A stretch of 64,000 nt of DNA, taken from NCBI RefSeq assembly GCF_000517105.1, contig NZ_KI912151.1, forward strand, positions 248,001 to 312,000. Direction: 5' to 3'. The DNA is from Fischerella sp. PCC 9605. GTDB lineage: Bacteria > Cyanobacteriota > Cyanobacteriia > Cyanobacteriales > Nostocaceae. The notes under the pieces are model-generated. The model was given only the letters and a program-made list of their open reading frames with translations. It had not been told where the DNA came from and searched no databases. The position numbers were made by a program, and so were the translations under genes. Positions 36,351-45,685 of the stretch are shown piece by piece (within the stretch, counting starts at the first letter, position 1; each line of letters begins with the position of its first letter).

Positions 36351-36767
36351 CTAAATGCGCGGACAGCGTTGTTCTAAGCAAATTTTAAGGGTGTTAGGAT
36401 CAAATATGATTGGCAAAAAGTGAATGCTTTTAACTTCTTTAAAATAAAACAGTATCGGAACCCTGTCCCAGAATATACGCCAGTTTTGCCATTCTCGGTA
36501 AGGAAAGCGCCTAATTAATTTTTCACCCCTGTAAATATCTAAATCAGTAGCAGTAAATTGCAAACGCAGTGTTACTGCCTGAAACATGAGAAACAACCCA
36601 AATAGTGCGATCGCGCCACCTATCCAAGGTTGCACCAACAGCAATGGAATCGCCCCAATCACTAACACCACAGGTATGTTGTAACTGGGCTTAAGTTCCA
36701 CAGTAGATGCTGATAATGGCGCTTGCGAAGTAGTCACAGTCTCAAATCCTGTTTGGTTAGTGGACAT
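36351..36767 (-). CDS. DUF3119 family membrane protein
   Basis: 138 residues. Two close hydrophobic helices (IPVVLVIGAIPLLLVQ and GGAIALFGLFLMFQAV) followed by a cytoplasmic PH-like beta domain (LRLQFTATDLDIYRGEKLIR, FPYREWQNWRIFWDRVPILF). I recognise the cyanobacterial/plastid DUF3119 family. Function unknown, but in cyanobacteria it commonly lies next to the MlaE-type permease, as here, which suggests a role in lipid movement between membranes. ATG at 36767; 119 bases after the permease gene's stop, with tandem repeats between. Confidence 0.82.
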   Translation of the reverse strand: MSTNQTGFETVTTSQAPLSASTVELKPSYNIPVVLVIGAIPLLLVQPWIGGAIALFGLFLMFQAVTLRLQFTATDLDIYRGEKLIRRFPYREWQNWRIFWDRVPILFYFKEVKSIHFLPIIFDPNTLKICLEQRCPRI

Positions 36768-36886
36768 TATTCTTATTTTAAGAGTTAGTGGTTAGTACTT
36801 GTTGTTGGTTGGTTGTTGTTTGGTGTTTGTTGTTCGTTATTTGGAACAACAACCACCAACTACCAACAAATAACTACCAACAAAAT

Positions 36887-37684
36887 CTAAAAGCCTTGTA
36901 ATAACGCACTGCCAGTTCCTTGAAACATTAACCAAGAAAGAAAGAAATTGCTAATAAATATAATCAACAAGGCGGTAACAACAGCAGTTGTGGTTGATTG
37001 TCCCACACCTTTGGCTCCTCCTGTTGTTGTCAAGCCCCAGTTGCAACCAATTACGGCTATCAAAACTCCAAAGCAACACGCCTTAATAATGGCGCTAATA
37101 ATATCCCAACTGCCAAGAAAGTTACGGGCTGAGTCTAGAAACTGCGTATCAGACAGATTGTATATATTCGTTGCAATCACCAATCCTCCCAGCATCCCTG
37201 TCACCAAAGACAGAAGAGTTAAAACTGGCATCATTAAAAGGCAAGCCAGCACGCGGGGAATAACTAAATAATCAATCGGATCGGTTTTTAACATCAACAT
37301 GGCATCAATTTGTTCTGTCACCCGCATTGTGCCAATTTCTGCTGCAAATGCCGAACCAACCCGTCCTGCCAAAACCACAGCGGTAAGAACAGGGGCAAGT
37401 TCTCGTGTTAGTGCCACCGCCAGCACTCCACCAACAAGGTTTCCTGCACCAAAGGTGATAAACTCCCGGGCTACCTGAATGGTAAATACCGCACCGACAA
37501 AAACAGCCGTCAATAGGGCAATAAACAGCGAATCCGGCCCAACTACCGCCATTTGTTCGAGAGTATTGCGCCGATGAATTTTGCCCTTGAGGAGGTGGAC
37601 TATTACTTGTCCACCTAGAAAAATCCCTGCCAGCAACCGCTGACCCCATGTTCCCAAACTAGATTTGGATGTAGTCTCGCTCAA
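36887..37684 (-). CDS. MlaE family lipid ABC transporter permease
   Basis: 265 residues with five to six hydrophobic helices and an N-terminal amphipathic helix. The MlaE signature is intact: FTIQVAREFITFGAGNLVGG, LTRELAPVLTAVVLAGRVGS, EIGTMRVTEQIDAM. In chloroplasts and cyanobacteria the homologue (TGD1-type) moves lipids between envelope membranes together with an MCE substrate-binding protein and an ATPase; those partners are not in this window. ATG at 37684. Confidence 0.92.
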   Translation of the reverse strand: MSETTSKSSLGTWGQRLLAGIFLGGQVIVHLLKGKIHRRNTLEQMAVVGPDSLFIALLTAVFVGAVFTIQVAREFITFGAGNLVGGVLAVALTRELAPVLTAVVLAGRVGSAFAAEIGTMRVTEQIDAMLMLKTDPIDYLVIPRVLACLLMMPVLTLLSLVTGMLGGLVIATNIYNLSDTQFLDSARNFLGSWDIISAIIKACCFGVLIAVIGCNWGLTTTGGAKGVGQSTTTAVVTALLIIFISNFFLSWLMFQGTGSALLQGF

Positions 37685-37734
37685 TGTTCACTAGCTAACT
37701 CGGTAACTGCATTTAGAATAGCGAATTTAGTCAA

Positions 37735-38095
37735 TAGTCAATAGTCATTAGTCATTAGTCAAGAGTTAGTGGTTAGTAGTTAGTAGTTAGTGGTTATTTC
37801 TCCCCCCTCTCCCCATCTCCCCATTGCCCCTAATCCCCAACGCCAGGTGACGCCACGTGCTACAACGCTTGGTACACCCGCAACGTAGTGGCTCCTAACC
37901 ATGCACGGCAGTCGTACCCTGCACCGAAGCCCTCCGGGTACTCTACGAGAAGCCGCGCTGCGCGCGCCTACATGGGGGAAACCCCCTTTGGAGCGCACTG
38001 CCTCACCACCGCACTGGCTCCTCCAAGCGCGGTCGTGGGGGCCGGTGAGTTCCCCATCTCCCCCTCTCCCCATCCCCCCATCTCCCCTTTTTGGT
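37735..38095. repeat. Composite repeat block
   Basis: TTAGTCA and TTAGTAG units (37735-37795), CTCCCCATC-type low-complexity tracts (37797-37830 and 38050-38090), and a GC-rich middle (37835-38045) that contains pieces of the dispersed repeat at 4749 and of the segment inserted in the kinase gene at 16680-16735 (AACGCCAGGTG, ACCGCACTGGCTCCTC). Open frames across this block are not genes. Confidence 0.75.
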
Positions 38096-38387
38096 TAACT
38101 AAGTTTAAATCTCATCTCAGAAATTAACACTGCAATCAGCCGCATTTTGACTATAGGCAGACTTATAATTATCAGCGTAAAGCTTGATATTTCTGGATTT
38201 ATCTGGAGTGAGTGGCTTTTTGGGTTTGACAATACTCTGAGAAAATTGTATGTAGGTATTTTAATAAAAACTTAAGAATGTTGAAATCTTGCCCACTGTG
38301 GAGCGATCGCACTTATTGTAGAAATTGTAGAAAATGACGACTCAGGGAAACGGCTATTGTCCTCTTAAATCAGGGAGCCAGATTTTC

Positions 38388-38675
38388 ATGACGATTTGGA
38401 TTAACTTTCTCCGTTCGCTACTACTGACGATAATTTTTAGTTTTGTCGCACCGATGTTCCTCGTCGGTGGCATACTATTGCTTGTATCGCTAATGGGTTA
38501 TATTCCCGGTTTACAAGGAATAACAGAAGCGATCGCCACTCATATATTGCAGTTTCTCGTTATCTTTGGTAGTGGCACTGCCCTAAGAGGATTAATTGTA
38601 ATTAGTTTGACCTGTAGCTTTGTAGGGGCGCTGTTTGATACTTATGCCTACTACAGGTGTCAAATTCTACGGTAA
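38388..38675 (+). CDS. Small integral membrane protein, unknown function
   Basis: 95 residues from the ATG at 38388, with AGGGAG upstream; an ATG at 38334 would add 18 residues and lacks a ribosome site. Three hydrophobic stretches: FLRSLLLTIIFSFVAPMFLV, GGILLLVSLMGYIPGLQG and a C-terminal FLVIFGSGTALRGLIVISL followed by TCSFVGALFDTYAYY. No family recognised; the Gly/Pro-rich loop GYIPGLQGI between helices is the only conspicuous motif. It stands alone between repeat DNA and a 520-base spacer. Confidence 0.6.
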   Translation: MTIWINFLRSLLLTIIFSFVAPMFLVGGILLLVSLMGYIPGLQGITEAIATHILQFLVIFGSGTALRGLIVISLTCSFVGALFDTYAYYRCQILR

Positions 38676-39197
38676 TTACTAAGAACTGACCACTCTGTTG
38701 AAGTTTATGTTTTTGGGCATAAATTTTAAGAAGTTTATTCCCTCAATTGGAAAAAGCAGCGATGGGCTAGAGTAGGATTATTATAAGTAAATTATTATTA
38801 AATTTAGATCTGAAAAATATTTAATTTTGGTCAATAATTAATAATTAATAGTCACTAGTCCAAAATTTTGTACCGTTGGCTTTTAAAAGAACACTGTGCT
38901 CGACAGAAAAAACCTTATATACTTTGGCTATCACGACAATTTTAATCGCCGAAAACTTTCGTACCTAACAGTTAAGCTATTATGCTGGTAATTTGTATTT
39001 TTTGAAATTAGGGATAAAGCATTAAACTCTCTCCCCATCTCCCCATCCCCCCTCTCTTCATCCACCTCAACGATAATACTAAATTTTTTACTGCTTCTCG
39101 TTCTGGGCTAGTGTAAAGCAAGTTGATGAGTAGGCAAGAGTAATAGCGTACAAAGAATATAATTGTATATACAATTTAGAGGTTTTTTTGACTGCTC
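38676..39197. other. AT-rich spacer upstream of sppA
   Basis: Contains a TTAATAATTAATAATTAATA tract (about 38834) and one CTCCCCATC tract (about 39033). No gene seen; it must carry the sppA promoter. Confidence 0.5.
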
Positions 39198-40019
39198 ATG
39201 ATTTGGCCTTTTAAGCCTAGGTTTCGCAAACAAATTGCTCGAATAGAAATTACTGGTGCGATCGCCAGTGCAACTCGTAAAAGAGTTTTAGAAGCCCTAG
39301 AAACCGTAGAAGAGAAGAAATTTCCAGCTTTACTGCTACGTATTGATAGCCCTGGTGGCACGGTAGGCGATTCTCAAGAAATCTACAGCGCTTTGAAGCG
39401 TTTGCGTGAAAAAGTAAAAATTATAGCCAGCTTTGGCAATATTTCTGCTTCTGGCGGTGTCTACATTGGTATGGGTGCTGAACACATCATGGCTAACCCA
39501 GGTACCATTACAGGTAGTATTGGTGTGATTTTGCGTGGTAACAACTTGGAACGCTTGCTGCACAAAATAGGGGTTTCTTTTAAGGTCATTAAATCTGGAC
39601 CCTACAAAGATATTTTGGCATTTGACCGGGAATTGACTGAACCCGAACAAAATATTTTGCAAGAATTGATTGACACTAGTTACCAACAGTTCGTGCAAAC
39701 GGTAGCTGAGGCACGAAATTTAGGGGTAGACACTGTCAGAAGTTTCGCTGACGGTCGTATATTTACTGGTCAGCAAGCCTTAGAATTGGGTATTGTAGAC
39801 AGGTTAGGAACAGAGGAAGATGCCCGTCGTTGGGCAGCAGAACTTGTTGGTCTTGACCCAGAAAAAACACCCGTCTTTACGCTGGAAGAACGCAAACCTT
39901 TGTTGAGTCGTTTATTGCCAGGGACTCGTCAGGTTTCATCCGGATTGGCTTCTGGAATTGACTGGCTAGAGTTTGAAATGTCTACTAGTGGTTTGCCTTT
40001 GTGGTTGTATCGACCATAA
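39198..40019 (+). CDS. sppA: Signal peptide peptidase SppA (36K type)
   Basis: 273-residue serine protease of the ClpP/crotonase fold that degrades cleaved signal peptides; in cyanobacteria related forms also act on antenna proteins. The nucleophile Ser lies in GNISASGGVYIG, the general-base Lys in VIKSGPYKDI, and DSPGGTV and TGSIGVI line the oxyanion pocket. Only a weak N-terminal hydrophobic part is present (MIWPFKPRFRKQIARIEITG), unlike the membrane-anchored form of other bacteria. ATG at 39198. Confidence 0.92.
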   Translation: MIWPFKPRFRKQIARIEITGAIASATRKRVLEALETVEEKKFPALLLRIDSPGGTVGDSQEIYSALKRLREKVKIIASFGNISASGGVYIGMGAEHIMANPGTITGSIGVILRGNNLERLLHKIGVSFKVIKSGPYKDILAFDRELTEPEQNILQELIDTSYQQFVQTVAEARNLGVDTVRSFADGRIFTGQQALELGIVDRLGTEEDARRWAAELVGLDPEKTPVFTLEERKPLLSRLLPGTRQVSSGLASGIDWLEFEMSTSGLPLWLYRP

Positions 40020-40196
40020 ATGGTTATTTGTCCTTTGTCATTTGTCATTTGAATAGTTATTTGTTGTTTGTTGTTTGTTGTTGGTTATTTGGAACATCCA
40101 ACAACCAACTACCAACCAACAGCTAATCATTGACTAATGACCAATGACCAATGACTATTAACTAATAACTATTGACTAATTACTATTGACTAATTT
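40020..40196. repeat. Short tandem repeats between sppA and aroH
   Basis: TTTGTCA, TTGTTTG, CAACCAA, AATGACC and TAATTAC/TGACTAA heptamer units follow each other. The arms are partly complementary. Confidence 0.65.
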
Positions 40197-40211
40197 AAGG
40201 AGGATAAATTG

Positions 40212-40592
40212 GTGGAGTGGCGAATGCGGTCTATTCGCGGCGCAACTACCGTTACTGAAAATACGGTGGAAGCAATGCGAGAAGCAGTGATGGAATTATT
40301 AGATGAGTTGGAAAAACGAAATCACCTGCATCCATCGGATATTATTAGTGTTACCTTTACGGTGACACGCGATTTAGATGCGATTTTTCCTGCTGCGATC
40401 GCTCGCCAACGTCCTTACTGGAATAATATCGCTATGTTGGATGTACAGCAAATGTACGTTGAGGGTAGTTTAGAACGCTGCATCCGATTTTTAATTCACG
40501 TCTATCTCCCAGTCTCTGCTTCAGTCTACCATACCTATTTGCGTCATGCTCAAAATCTGCGTCCTGATTGGAGTTTATCCCAACCTTTATAA
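40212..40592 (+). CDS. aroH: Chorismate mutase, AroH class
   Basis: About 126 residues; converts chorismate to prephenate for phenylalanine and tyrosine synthesis. AroH-type features: MRSIRGATTVTENT, the helix AMREAVMELLDELEKRN, DIISVTFTVTRDLDAIFPA and a C-terminal RCIRFLIHVYL. The catalytic Arg residues (RSIRGATT, CIRFLIH) are present. AAGGAGGA at 40197-40204 decides a start at GTG 40212 (or TTG 40209); the internal ATG at 40224 is also possible. Confidence 0.92.
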   Translation: MEWRMRSIRGATTVTENTVEAMREAVMELLDELEKRNHLHPSDIISVTFTVTRDLDAIFPAAIARQRPYWNNIAMLDVQQMYVEGSLERCIRFLIHVYLPVSASVYHTYLRHAQNLRPDWSLSQPL

Positions 40593-40753
40593 CCAAACCA
40601 GATGCAGAAATATACCAACACGATAACTCAAAATTTCGGCAGTAAGGCATCAGCTGCTACCTCGAAAGTAGAGAGCCTAAGCAACGAAGTGCTCGAAATG
40701 TTGGGCATTCAGGCGTTTTCATAGCACAGGAAAAAATGACGCGCTTGTTGATG

Positions 40754-41707
40754 TTAGTAGTTTTTAGAAGTTGTCGGAATAATGGGTGTTGGTCTATCTT
40801 GAAGTACCGCTTTCAGAGCACTTATCCACTGCTGTGCTATGAACTTATTGCCCGAATCGTTAAAGTGGAGACCGTCGCTACTAAAAATATCGCCCTGTTT
40901 CAATCGAGCAAGTATTGCACCGTTCATATCTAGGAAGTAGACGCGCTTGCCCTGTGCAGACAGCTGCTTGACATGCTGCTTCACAAATGCGTTGGCTGTA
41001 GTTCTCGTTTGACTAGTATCAACACCATCGCGAATATCCCATTTAAACGGAGGAATTGAGGCGACCACAACTCTGGCTTTGGGACGTAATAACAAGATAT
41101 CATCGATAATTCCTTGAAGGGATTGTGTAAGAAATTCTGAGGTGTTATCGCCTCGTACATCACTACCAAAGAAATCATTTGTGCCAAGCATGATCAGCAC
41201 CACATCAGGCTTGGTCGCTTGAACCCAGTCCCGAATGCTCCCTGGCTTTCCTTCCCATGACGGGAGACGAACATTTGATTTCGGTTGTTGCAACACCTGC
41301 GCCGCCGACCAACCACCATGACACTCATGATCGGGGTCTTGATATGCACCGTCTTTTTTAGTTCCCACCCAGTCTATGGTAGACCCAAGTTTGGTCTGTG
41401 CCACCGCACTCCGCAGAACAGCAATATTGCCTTCACATAGAGAATCTCCTAAGGACATCACTTTGGTTTTGGTAACTGCGGTGGCAGTTCCAACCGGAAG
41501 AAAACACAATAGTGTGACGGCTAGACTTACATTACCCCACCAAGCACGGGCTGTTTTTTCGCTTACACACTCGATACTCTTGTGTATGCTCAATAAACGG
41601 CGGATATGATTTTGGATACCCATGATGTCACCCACTTGATCGATCGGCGTACTCTTTGCTAACCTAACACGCCATTTTCTGTTCCAATGCTGATGTCGGT
41701 ACATCAT
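40754..41707 (-). CDS. SGNH/GDSL-type hydrolase
   Basis: 317 residues. A long basic N-terminus is followed by a hydrophobic segment (WWGNVSLAVTLLCFLPVG) that could be a signal anchor, so the enzyme domain is probably outside the cytoplasm. Blocks of the SGNH family: nucleophile Ser in VMSLGDSLCEG, Gly in HGGWSAAQV, Asn in LIMLGTNDFFG and the Asp/His pair in SSDGLHFND. Such enzymes remove acyl or acetyl groups from lipids or polysaccharides; the substrate is unknown. Start at either ATG of MMYRH (41707), or, giving a more usual signal peptide, at MGIQNHIRRLL (41623). Confidence 0.85.
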   Translation of the reverse strand: MMYRHQHWNRKWRVRLAKSTPIDQVGDIMGIQNHIRRLLSIHKSIECVSEKTARAWWGNVSLAVTLLCFLPVGTATAVTKTKVMSLGDSLCEGNIAVLRSAVAQTKLGSTIDWVGTKKDGAYQDPDHECHGGWSAAQVLQQPKSNVRLPSWEGKPGSIRDWVQATKPDVVLIMLGTNDFFGSDVRGDNTSEFLTQSLQGIIDDILLLRPKARVVVASIPPFKWDIRDGVDTSQTRTTANAFVKQHVKQLSAQGKRVYFLDMNGAILARLKQGDIFSSDGLHFNDSGNKFIAQQWISALKAVLQDRPTPIIPTTSKNY

Positions 41708-42131
41708 TTATCCATCCTAGCAGGAAGACCCCAGGTGGGGCGGCTTCCCGTAGGGTAAGACTAGGTATCACCGAACAAGTAAAAAGTAAAAAGGTATTCA
41801 TAAATAAGAAGAAAATATTGGGTTTGGAGCATCCTAAATTTATTTATGAAACAAGTAAAAATACTTTTTGAGAGACGCGTAGCGCGATAAGTGAGACCAA
41901 CACGTGAAGGGGTCAAATGAGATAAAAATGCGTCCATTTCAAATCCCCTTAATTTATTTATGGGGATTTACTTTTTACTTTTTACTTTTATCTTTTTACT
42001 TTTTAATTTCCTGCTACGGCTGCGGAAATTAAAGCTTATGCATATCTATGTAGTCAGTTTAGAGGCTGCTAATGGCTAATTGCTTGATTGCTAATCAATA
42101 GATTAGCCATTAGCTTGTCTTGCCTGTTTTG
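41708..42131. other. Spacer with low-complexity tracts
   Basis: Contains AAAGTAAAAA and TTTTTACTTTTTACT tracts (about 41780 and 41966) that can pair with each other, and repeat-like GC-rich bits near 41720 and 41870. No gene seen. Confidence 0.5.
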
Positions 42132-43049
42132 CTATTTTTCCGTTGGTTTTTGACGATGAAAACGAATTCCTAAAAAGATGTCGTAAAGGAAATCGAAAAA
42201 GTCTTTTTTTTGTAGCAATCCTAAAGATTGGTGACAATCTTTTTGATCTAACAGAGGTTTCATGAGATAGTATGTAGGCTGGTAATTGTACCAGGGAATA
42301 GAAGGCCACAAATGATGAATTAAGTGGTAATTCTGTCCCAGAATCAGGATATTGAGAATTGGGTTGGCATAAACGCGAGCATTTTTCCAGCGATCGCGCT
42401 CAACAAAGGGACGATGGGGCAAATAATCAAAAAATAGTCCCAATGCTAATCCAACTATGCCAGAAGGTACGAACCAAAAATTCAAAATATAACCCAAAAA
42501 GTGGAATTGAACAGAGAGCAAAACAATTGCCACTACAAACAAACGGCTGAGAAACCATTCTAGAAGTTCATACTTACGCCAGAGACGACGTTTAAAGAAA
42601 AACACCTCGTGATAGAAAAAACGCACTGCTATTAACCACAAGGGGCCACCAGTAGAGACAAAATGATCTGGGTCGTTTTTTGGGTCGTTGACATGAGCGT
42701 GATGTTGCAAATGCACCCGCGTAAACACTGGAAAAGCAAAAGCCAGCATCAAAGCGCTTCCATGCCCTAGCATCGCGTTAATAATCTTATTGCGATGGGC
42801 AGATTGGTGGCAGGCATCATGAATTACCGTCCCAGAAATATGTAGGGCGACAATATTCATCACAAAGGATATCCAATGCGGCCAATGCCAAACCCAGTAG
42901 CCAAAGCAAGATACCACAACGATCGCCACAGCTGCTAAAAACATTAGCAGTGTTGGATTAAAACCACCGGGAGACGCCAATAATTCTTTGGGAGGAACTG
43001 TCAGTTTTTGGGGGACTGTCAGTGGCTTCTTTGCCTCCGACGTCAGCAT
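42132..43049 (-). CDS. crtR: Beta-carotene hydroxylase, CrtR type
   Basis: 305-residue di-iron membrane hydroxylase that makes zeaxanthin (and myxol-type carotenoids) from carotene in cyanobacteria. The fatty-acid-desaturase-like His boxes are complete: HDACHQSAH, HLQHHAHVNDPKNDPDH and HLIHH, with about four hydrophobic helices. ATG at 43049. It is divergent from the pyk region with a 680-base spacer. The sequence fits CrtR better than the fatty acid desaturases because of NDPKNDPDH, but I could not search to exclude a CrtW-type or other desaturase. Confidence 0.86.
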   Translation of the reverse strand: MLTSEAKKPLTVPQKLTVPPKELLASPGGFNPTLLMFLAAVAIVVVSCFGYWVWHWPHWISFVMNIVALHISGTVIHDACHQSAHRNKIINAMLGHGSALMLAFAFPVFTRVHLQHHAHVNDPKNDPDHFVSTGGPLWLIAVRFFYHEVFFFKRRLWRKYELLEWFLSRLFVVAIVLLSVQFHFLGYILNFWFVPSGIVGLALGLFFDYLPHRPFVERDRWKNARVYANPILNILILGQNYHLIHHLWPSIPWYNYQPTYYLMKPLLDQKDCHQSLGLLQKKDFFDFLYDIFLGIRFHRQKPTEK

Positions 43050-43730
43050 TGTGAACTCCTTAGTAAAATCAAAATTTTGTTAGTACAAGAAGGCAGCTAT
43101 GAGAAGGTAAGAAAGCTTATAACTTAAGCATTGTTACTTTGTTTAACTGGATAGTTATTTCCAGCACGCTGCACTAATTAAGTTTGAGGGCACAGACGCA
43201 CAATATCCTTTAGAGGGCAGTCTCGGAAATTAGCAGCTTTCCTGAGAGTCAGATAGACTCTTATAGACTACAAATGAAGTCAAAATTCAGGTAAACGTTG
43301 CTAATAGCATTGACAGGCTACCCAAGAGCAGTTCTGATTAGCCCATGCTTAGATTTATCTACATAGCTATCCTCCTTGGCAATTGGGACTTGGTCAAGAG
43401 CCACGCATATGGTGGTATGGAATTCCCCCAAAATTGCCATAGCAAAGCCAAGCTGTACAACCTTGTGGCTGACGAACTCAACCAGCCTATAATGACAGAC
43501 AAGCAACAGGGTTTCTTGGGGTTTATCCATTTGGTATATAGAAGCGGCAAATTAACGACACTAAATTCCGCTCTGAAAAATAATAAGGTTTTAAAGTTTT
43601 GTGTAGCAAGATTTATCGATATATTCGCATATCAGGTGCAAAATAACGGTATGATGCCAGACGAGACTCTAAGCATTTATCCCTCCCGCTACATCATAAT
43701 TCCCTGAGTAGCCCCTTAGATTCAGCCTCT
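43050..43730. other. Spacer between crtR and pyk
   Basis: Must contain both divergent promoters. A 120-codon plus-strand frame (43345-43707) exists, but it has no ribosome site, no recognisable domain and irregular composition; I do not call it. Confidence 0.5.
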
Positions 43731-45500
43731 ATGCAATTAAAAGACTCTGTACGCCGAACAAAAATTGTCGCCACGATTGGCCCTGCTACCAGCAGCCCGG
43801 AAATGCTTAAAGCTATTATTGAAGCTGGTGCAACAACGCTGCGACTGAACTTTTCCCACGGTTCTCATGCCGACCATCAGCGCAATATTCGCTTAATTCG
43901 GCAGACAGCTTTTGAGTTGAATCAACCTGTTGGTATTCTCCAAGACTTACAAGGACCAAAAATTCGCTTGGGGAAATTTGAAAATGGATCGATAGTAGTG
44001 GCAAAAGGCGATCGCTTCACCTTGACAAATCGCCCTGTTGTTGGTTGCCAGGAAATTAGCTGCGTCACTTATGAATATTTAGCAGAGGAAGTTCCCATCG
44101 GCGCAAGAATCCTCCTTGATGATGGCCGAGTCGAAATGCAGGTAGAAGATATTAACCGCACAAAAGGCGATCTGCACTGTCGTGTCACCGTCGGTGGAAC
44201 CCTCTCCAATAACAAAGGCGTTAACTTTCCTGGAGTATACCTTTCCGTTAAAGCCATGACCGACAAAGACCGCGAGGATCTGATGTTCGGTCTAGATCAA
44301 GGCGTTGACTGGATAGCGCTTTCCTTTGTTCGCAACCCGCAGGATGTGATGGAAATTAAAGAACTAATTTCCAGCACGGGTAAGCAAGTGCCAGTGATTG
44401 CCAAAATAGAAAAACACGAAGCCATCGAACAGATGGAAGCGATTTTGGCTTTGTGTGATGGTGTGATGGTTGCTAGGGGTGACTTGGGCGTAGAATTGCC
44501 AGCAGAAGATGTACCCATGCTGCAAAAACGGCTAATAGCCACTGCCAATCGCTTGGGGATTCCCATCATCACCGCTACCCAAATGTTAGACAGTATGGTT
44601 AGTAACCCTCGTCCGACTCGTGCGGAAGTATCGGATGTGGCAAATGCGATTTTAGATGGTACAGATGCAGTAATGCTCTCCAATGAAACAGCCGTCGGTA
44701 AATACCCAGTAGAAGCAGTAGCAACGATGGCACGCATTGCCGAAAGAATCGAGCAAGAAGCAGCACAAAATTCTAACGCCAGTCAGGTCACAGATAGGAA
44801 GCATTCTATTCCCAACGCCATTAGCCAAGCAGTGGGGCAAATCGCTGAACAGCTAGGGGCTGCGGCAATTATGAGCTTAACGCAAACCGGAGCCACTGCC
44901 CGCAACGTTTCTAAGTTCCGTCCCCGCACAAGGATTTTGGCTGTAACGCCCCATGTGAATGTAGCAAGGCAACTGCAAATGGTGTGGGGTGTCAAACCAC
45001 TGTTAGTATTAGAACTGCCTTCCACCGGTCAGACTTTCCAAGCAGCTATTAACGTTGCTTTGGAAAACAAGCTGGTCTTTGAGGGAAATTTGGTGGTGAT
45101 GACTGCTGGTACACTCCAAGGCGTTTCTGGGTCAACTGATTTAATTAAGGTAGAAGTCGTAACTGCCGTTTTGGGTCAGGGAATTGGACTCGGACAAGGT
45201 TCCGTCAGCGGTCGCGCCCGAGTAGCTCACACTGGCATGGATACAAGTAGCTTTAATCCTGGGGATATTTTGGTTGCGCCTCGTACCAACGCTGATTTTG
45301 TCGAGGCAATTCGCAAAGCAGGCGGTATTATTACTGAAGAAGACAGTCTCACCTGTCACGCAGCAGTCATTGGCTTACGTCTGGGCGTACCTGTGATTGT
45401 TGGCGTCAAGAAGGCAACAGAGGTGATTCGCGATGGGGCAATTCTCACAATGGATATGCAACGGGGTTTAATTTACTCTGGGGCAGTAGGAACGCCATAA
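43731..45500 (+). CDS. pyk: Pyruvate kinase with C-terminal PEP-utiliser domain
   Basis: 589 residues; converts phosphoenolpyruvate and ADP to pyruvate and ATP, the last step of glycolysis. Catalytic barrel motifs: KIVATIGPATSSPEML, NFSHGSHADHQ, the active-site Lys in IAKIEKHEAIE, VMVARGDLGVELPAED and TATQMLDSM. After the allosteric domain comes a PEP-utiliser phosphohistidine-like domain (~490-585) with TEEDSLTCHAAVIGLRLGVP, the form seen in cyanobacteria and Bacillus. ATG at 43731. A large tandem-repeat block replaces a normal terminator. Confidence 0.96.
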   Translation: MQLKDSVRRTKIVATIGPATSSPEMLKAIIEAGATTLRLNFSHGSHADHQRNIRLIRQTAFELNQPVGILQDLQGPKIRLGKFENGSIVVAKGDRFTLTNRPVVGCQEISCVTYEYLAEEVPIGARILLDDGRVEMQVEDINRTKGDLHCRVTVGGTLSNNKGVNFPGVYLSVKAMTDKDREDLMFGLDQGVDWIALSFVRNPQDVMEIKELISSTGKQVPVIAKIEKHEAIEQMEAILALCDGVMVARGDLGVELPAEDVPMLQKRLIATANRLGIPIITATQMLDSMVSNPRPTRAEVSDVANAILDGTDAVMLSNETAVGKYPVEAVATMARIAERIEQEAAQNSNASQVTDRKHSIPNAISQAVGQIAEQLGAAAIMSLTQTGATARNVSKFRPRTRILAVTPHVNVARQLQMVWGVKPLLVLELPSTGQTFQAAINVALENKLVFEGNLVVMTAGTLQGVSGSTDLIKVEVVTAVLGQGIGLGQGSVSGRARVAHTGMDTSSFNPGDILVAPRTNADFVEAIRKAGGIITEEDSLTCHAAVIGLRLGVPVIVGVKKATEVIRDGAILTMDMQRGLIYSGAVGTP

Positions 45501-45502
45501 AA

Positions 45503-45683
45503 ATGGTTGGTAGTTAGTGGTTAGTGGATAGTGGTTAGTGGATAGTGGTTAGTGGATAGTGGTTAGTGGATAGTGGTTAAAAATCAACAACTAACAACTA
45601 ACAACTAACAACTAACAACTAACAACTAACTACTAACTACTAACTACTAACTACTAACTACTAACTACTAACCAATCTCTTGT
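45503..45683. repeat. Heptamer/tetradecamer tandem repeats, self-complementary
   Basis: A first half of TTAGTGGATAGTGG units (about 45510-45578) is followed by a second half of CTAACAA and CTAACTA units (about 45588-45672). The halves can pair into one long hairpin between two convergent genes and may block read-through from both. Confidence 0.85.
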
Positions 45684-45685
45684 GT

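Noticed and set aside
37780-38127. Overlapping frames of about 65-97 codons on both strands
   Set aside because: All are translations of a composite repeat block.
43345-43707. 120-codon plus-strand frame between crtR and pyk
   Set aside because: No ribosome site, no domain; lies in the divergent promoter region.
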